Assembly: GCF_009789675.1 (NCBI RefSeq)
Contig: NZ_CP046915.1
Coordinates: forward strand, 1,372,413-1,436,412
DNA: 64,000 bases
DNA from: Paraburkholderia acidisoli
Lineage (GTDB): Bacteria; Pseudomonadota; Gammaproteobacteria; Burkholderiales; Burkholderiaceae
Reading direction: 5' to 3'
Position numbers and translations under genes: made by a program. The stretch's first letter is position 1, and every line of letters begins with the position of its first letter. Of the stretch, positions 62,458 through 64,000 are shown piece by piece. The notes below the pieces were generated by a model. That model worked only from the letters and a program-made list of their open reading frames with translations. It was not told the DNA's origin and made no database searches.

Positions 62458-63042
62458 ATGGGACATTCCCGGGCTGACAAACAGGCAACGCATGGCAGGA
62501 TCGTCGCGATTGCCGCGCAACGGTTTCGCGAGGTGGGCATCGAGGGCATCAGCGTTGCCGACATCATGACCGAAGCCGGTCTCACGGTGGGCGGCTTCTA
62601 CAAGCACTTCGCCTCGCGCGACGAACTGGTGGCGCAGGCCATGGCGTTGGCGCTCGACGATCTCGAAGGCTGGACCGACATCGCGCAGCGCGATTTACGA
62701 GAGGCGATTCGTGCGTACCTGTGCGACGCGCACCGCGATCTTCCGGCTTCGGGTTGCGCCCTTGCCGCGCTCGCCAACGACGTTAGCCGCAGCGGCGCAG
62801 CCGTGCGCGAGGTCTACACGAGCGGTCTGAAACGGGTAGTGGATATCGTCGAGCGCGCGCTGCCGGCGACGAAAACGGGCAACCGGCGCACTCAGGCGCT
62901 CACGCTGTTGAGCGCGTGCGTGGGGGCATTGACGCTATCGCGCGCCGTCACGGACGAAGCGCTGTCGCGGCAAATTCTCGACAACGTCGCCGACGAACTG
63001 ATCGCCGCCTTCGCCCTCACGCGGTCGCGCGCGGCCTCGTGA
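62458..63042 (+). CDS. TetR-family transcriptional regulator
   Basis: 194 residues from ATG 62458 (a GTG at 62446 also possible). N-terminal HTH: HGRIVAIAAQRFREVGIEGISVADIMTEAGLTVGGFYKHFASRDELVAQAM. C-terminal ligand domain is TetR_C-like. Sits between two copies of the CTGGAT/ATCCAG dyad, which are its probable operators. Convergent with the glutaredoxin gene. Confidence 0.9.
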   Translation: MGHSRADKQATHGRIVAIAAQRFREVGIEGISVADIMTEAGLTVGGFYKHFASRDELVAQAMALALDDLEGWTDIAQRDLREAIRAYLCDAHRDLPASGCALAALANDVSRSGAAVREVYTSGLKRVVDIVERALPATKTGNRRTQALTLLSACVGALTLSRAVTDEALSRQILDNVADELIAAFALTRSRAAS

Positions 63043-63053
63043 GAGGCATCGTA

Positions 63054-63073
63054 GAAGGCGGCGGCACGCCTTC
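63054..63073. terminator. Convergent hairpin between tetR and glutaredoxin genes
   Basis: GAAGGCG at 63054-63060 pairs with CGCCTTC at 63067-63073 around a 6-base loop, between the two convergent stop codons. Short stem, no T-run. Confidence 0.4.
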
Positions 63074-63075
63074 GG

Positions 63076-63345
63076 TTATTGCGCGCTCATCGCGCCGAGC
63101 AACGGCGTGAGGTCGCCACTACGGTCGAGCGCGGACAGGTCGTCGAAACCGCCCACATGGGTCTCGCCAATATAGATCTGCGGCACCGTGCGGCGGCCGG
63201 TCCGTTCCATCATTTCCGCGCGCCGCTCCGGATTCGTGTCGATCAGGATCTTTTCGATGTGCTGCACACCACGCGCTTTCAGAAGCGCTTCCGCGCGCAG
63301 GCAATACGGGCAAACTCGCGTGGAATACATCGTGACGGTCGGCAT
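63076..63345 (-). CDS. grxC: Glutaredoxin 3
   Basis: 89 residues from ATG 63345, GAGGT site six bases upstream; the longer frame is not needed. Thioredoxin fold with the CPYC active site (VCPYCLRAE), the TVPQIYIGETHVGGFDDL glutathione-binding segment, and normal GrxC length. Reduces disulphides and deglutathionylates proteins. It lies next to one dyad copy, so the TetR regulator may control it, which would fit a thiol or electrophile response. Confidence 0.9.
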   Translation of the reverse strand: MPTVTMYSTRVCPYCLRAEALLKARGVQHIEKILIDTNPERRAEMMERTGRRTVPQIYIGETHVGGFDDLSALDRSGDLTPLLGAMSAQ

Positions 63346-63401
63346 ATATACCTCGTTTTCCGTGAGAACCTCGAACGTCCGCAATGCCGGACGTCGCGTT
63401 T

Positions 63402-63427
63402 TTCTGGATTATAAAAGACATCCAGAA
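63402..63427. promoter_or_regulatory. CTGGAT/ATCCAG inverted repeat, second copy
   Basis: TTCTGGAT at 63402-63409 and ATCCAGAA at 63420-63427 around the 10-base spacer TATAAAAGAC. Dyad arms of 8 bp. Matches the element at 59851-59874 in arms, spacing and spacer start. Lies in the divergent gap between grxC and the His-rich peptide gene. Confidence 0.65.
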
Positions 63428-63472
63428 TCCCCGCTGGGCGCTCCATTGGCGCAGCCATTCCGCCGGGTATAG

Positions 63473-63502
63473 CGTTTGCTTACGTTTCGTTTGCTTACGT
63501 TT
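63473..63502. repeat. Exact tandem duplication of a 15-mer
   Basis: CGTTTGCTTACGTTT occurs at 63473-63487 and again at 63488-63502, just upstream of the His-rich peptide gene. May affect its promoter or be a simple replication slip. Confidence 0.85.
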
Positions 63503-63527
63503 GCAAACCACACGACGGAGGTCCCAC

Positions 63528-63671
63528 ATGAAAAAACTCGTTGCCAGTCTTCTGCTCGCCGCCACCGGTCTGGCGGCGGCAGCGCCCGCCTTTGCCTACG
63601 ATCACTGGCATCATCATCGCCACTGCCATCGCTATTGGCATCATCATCACTGGGAACGCGTCTGCCGATAA
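63528..63671 (+). CDS. His-rich small exported peptide
   Basis: 47 residues from ATG 63528 with a GGAGG site. Signal peptide ends PAFAY; the mature peptide of about 24 residues has ten His and two Cys (HWHHHRHCHRYWHHHHW), a composition that suggests binding of Zn, Ni or Cu in the periplasm. No family recognised. Confidence 0.75.
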   Translation: MKKLVASLLLAATGLAAAAPAFAYDHWHHHRHCHRYWHHHHWERVCR

Positions 63672-63689
63672 CCCCCGGCTGGCTTGAAC

Positions 63690-63715
63690 GCGCGCGCGGC
63701 CCCGCGCGCGCTTTT
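63690..63715 (+). terminator. Intrinsic terminator after the His-rich peptide
   Basis: GCGCGCGCGG at 63690-63699 pairs with CCGCGCGCGC at 63702-63711, followed by TTTT at 63712-63715. It lies 19 bp after the stop codon. Confidence 0.75.
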
Positions 63716-63793
63716 CATCCCGCGCTCTTAGCCCCGCGCGTTTCACCTGTTTCCCGCTTACGACATCACCCGCCCCGCCTTGCGCCTCCTGCG

Positions 63794-63847
63794 CGAGCGC
63801 TCGCTTTTCCCCTCGCTTTTCCCCTCGTTTTTCCCCTCGTTTTTCCC
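63794..63847. repeat. Tandem CTTTTCCCCTCG-type 12-mers
   Basis: About four units of the form C(T/G)(T)TTTCCCCTCG run through roughly 63794-63847 in the gap after the His-rich peptide gene. A minus-strand frame through it would encode repeated KRGE, judged an artefact. Simple repeat; no function apparent. Confidence 0.6.
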
Positions 63848-63950
63848 TTAAGCGAGCCGTCACACGAAACCCGATATCCTTTCATTGCTTGCAATTCCGA
63901 CACGCACTCCCGCGTGCCGAAGTCACATCGTCAAAGGATAGACAGTCATC

Positions 63951-64000
63951 GTGATTCAACTCCCGTTCCGCCTTCGCGCGCACGTCGTTCTCGCGCGCCC
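63951..64000 (+). CDS. Possible start of a next gene (runs off the window)
   Basis: GTG at 63951 with AAAGGA 13 bases upstream opens a frame of 16 codons to the window end (VIQLPFRLRAHVVLAR). It resembles the start of a signal or membrane protein, but too little is present to judge. Confidence 0.3.
   Translation, partial: MIQLPFRLRAHVVLAR

Noticed and set aside
63495..63863. Minus-strand frame with repeated KRGEKRGE
   Set aside because: Produced by the simple 12-bp repeats; no homology and it runs across a terminator.
1..64000. tRNA, rRNA, CRISPR arrays, insertion sequences, prophage genes
   Set aside because: Looked for and not seen; no array-like repeats or transposase and integrase motifs were found in any frame.

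Overview
The window is GC-rich and densely coded. It looks like a chromosome or megaplasmid segment of a Burkholderiaceae bacterium, most likely Paraburkholderia, Caballeronia or Burkholderia. The evidence is two DUF4148 proteins, a Burkholderia-type trimeric porin, NodT-type lipoprotein efflux channels, and many LysR, IclR, AraC and TetR regulators and two-component systems in a metabolically versatile gene set. I saw no rRNA, tRNA, CRISPR array, insertion sequence or phage gene.

Layout. 1-2.5 kb: an MFS transporter (partial) diverges from a DUF3830 / FAD-oxidoreductase pair, with an inverted operator pair between them. 2.6-5.5 kb: two small exported proteins and an FtsI/PBP3-type transpeptidase. 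5.6-10.6 kb: a FecI sigma / FecR anti-sigma / STN-TonB receptor iron system with an exported accessory protein. 11-17.4 kb, all minus strand: a nitrate/sulfonate-type ABC importer (binding protein, ATPase, permease), a TctE/TctD-like two-component system and a porin. 17.7-20.5 kb: small exported proteins, a beta-propeller protein and an MlaA lipoprotein. 20.6-30.6 kb: a surface lipoprotein converges on a TonB receptor (broken by one extra base) followed by ExbB, ExbD, TonB, an alkaline-phosphatase-superfamily enzyme and a two-component system; this looks like a self-contained substrate uptake module. 30.6-45 kb: two complete RND efflux tripartite sets back to back, then a CusRS-like two-component system. 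45.2-48.8 kb: DUF4148 protein, COG4705 membrane protein, small exported protein, methyltransferase and an orphan response regulator lacking its phospho-acceptor Asp. 48.9-51.5 kb: a SerC-like aminotransferase (broken by one missing base), an ATP-grasp protein and a small upstream ORF, tightly coupled. 51.8-58.8 kb: aromatic/shikimate-type catabolism (AroQ paralogue, MHS transporter, IclR; then LysR, MFS transporter, amidohydrolase, alpha/beta hydrolase). 58.9-64 kb: small proteins, two paralogous muconolactone-isomerase-like proteins on either side of a GlxA-type AraC regulator, a dehalogenase remnant, TetR regulator, glutaredoxin and a His-rich exported peptide.

Most notable points. (1) The small ORF / ATP-grasp / SerC-like operon is a candidate peptide-modifying or amino-acid-ligating system. 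(2) A repeated CTTA-N7-CTTA box (PmrA/QseB type) lies upstream of the orphan response regulator, the methyltransferase, the COG4705 gene and one RND set, suggesting a local regulon. (3) Direct repeats of TGKCG with a 21-bp period, each 38 bp before a -10-like hexamer, precede both paralogous small genes next to the GlxA/AraC regulator. (4) A second operator-like inverted repeat occurs twice in the last 5 kb. (5) Two single-base frameshifts break otherwise intact genes, which could be real pseudogenes or assembly errors.
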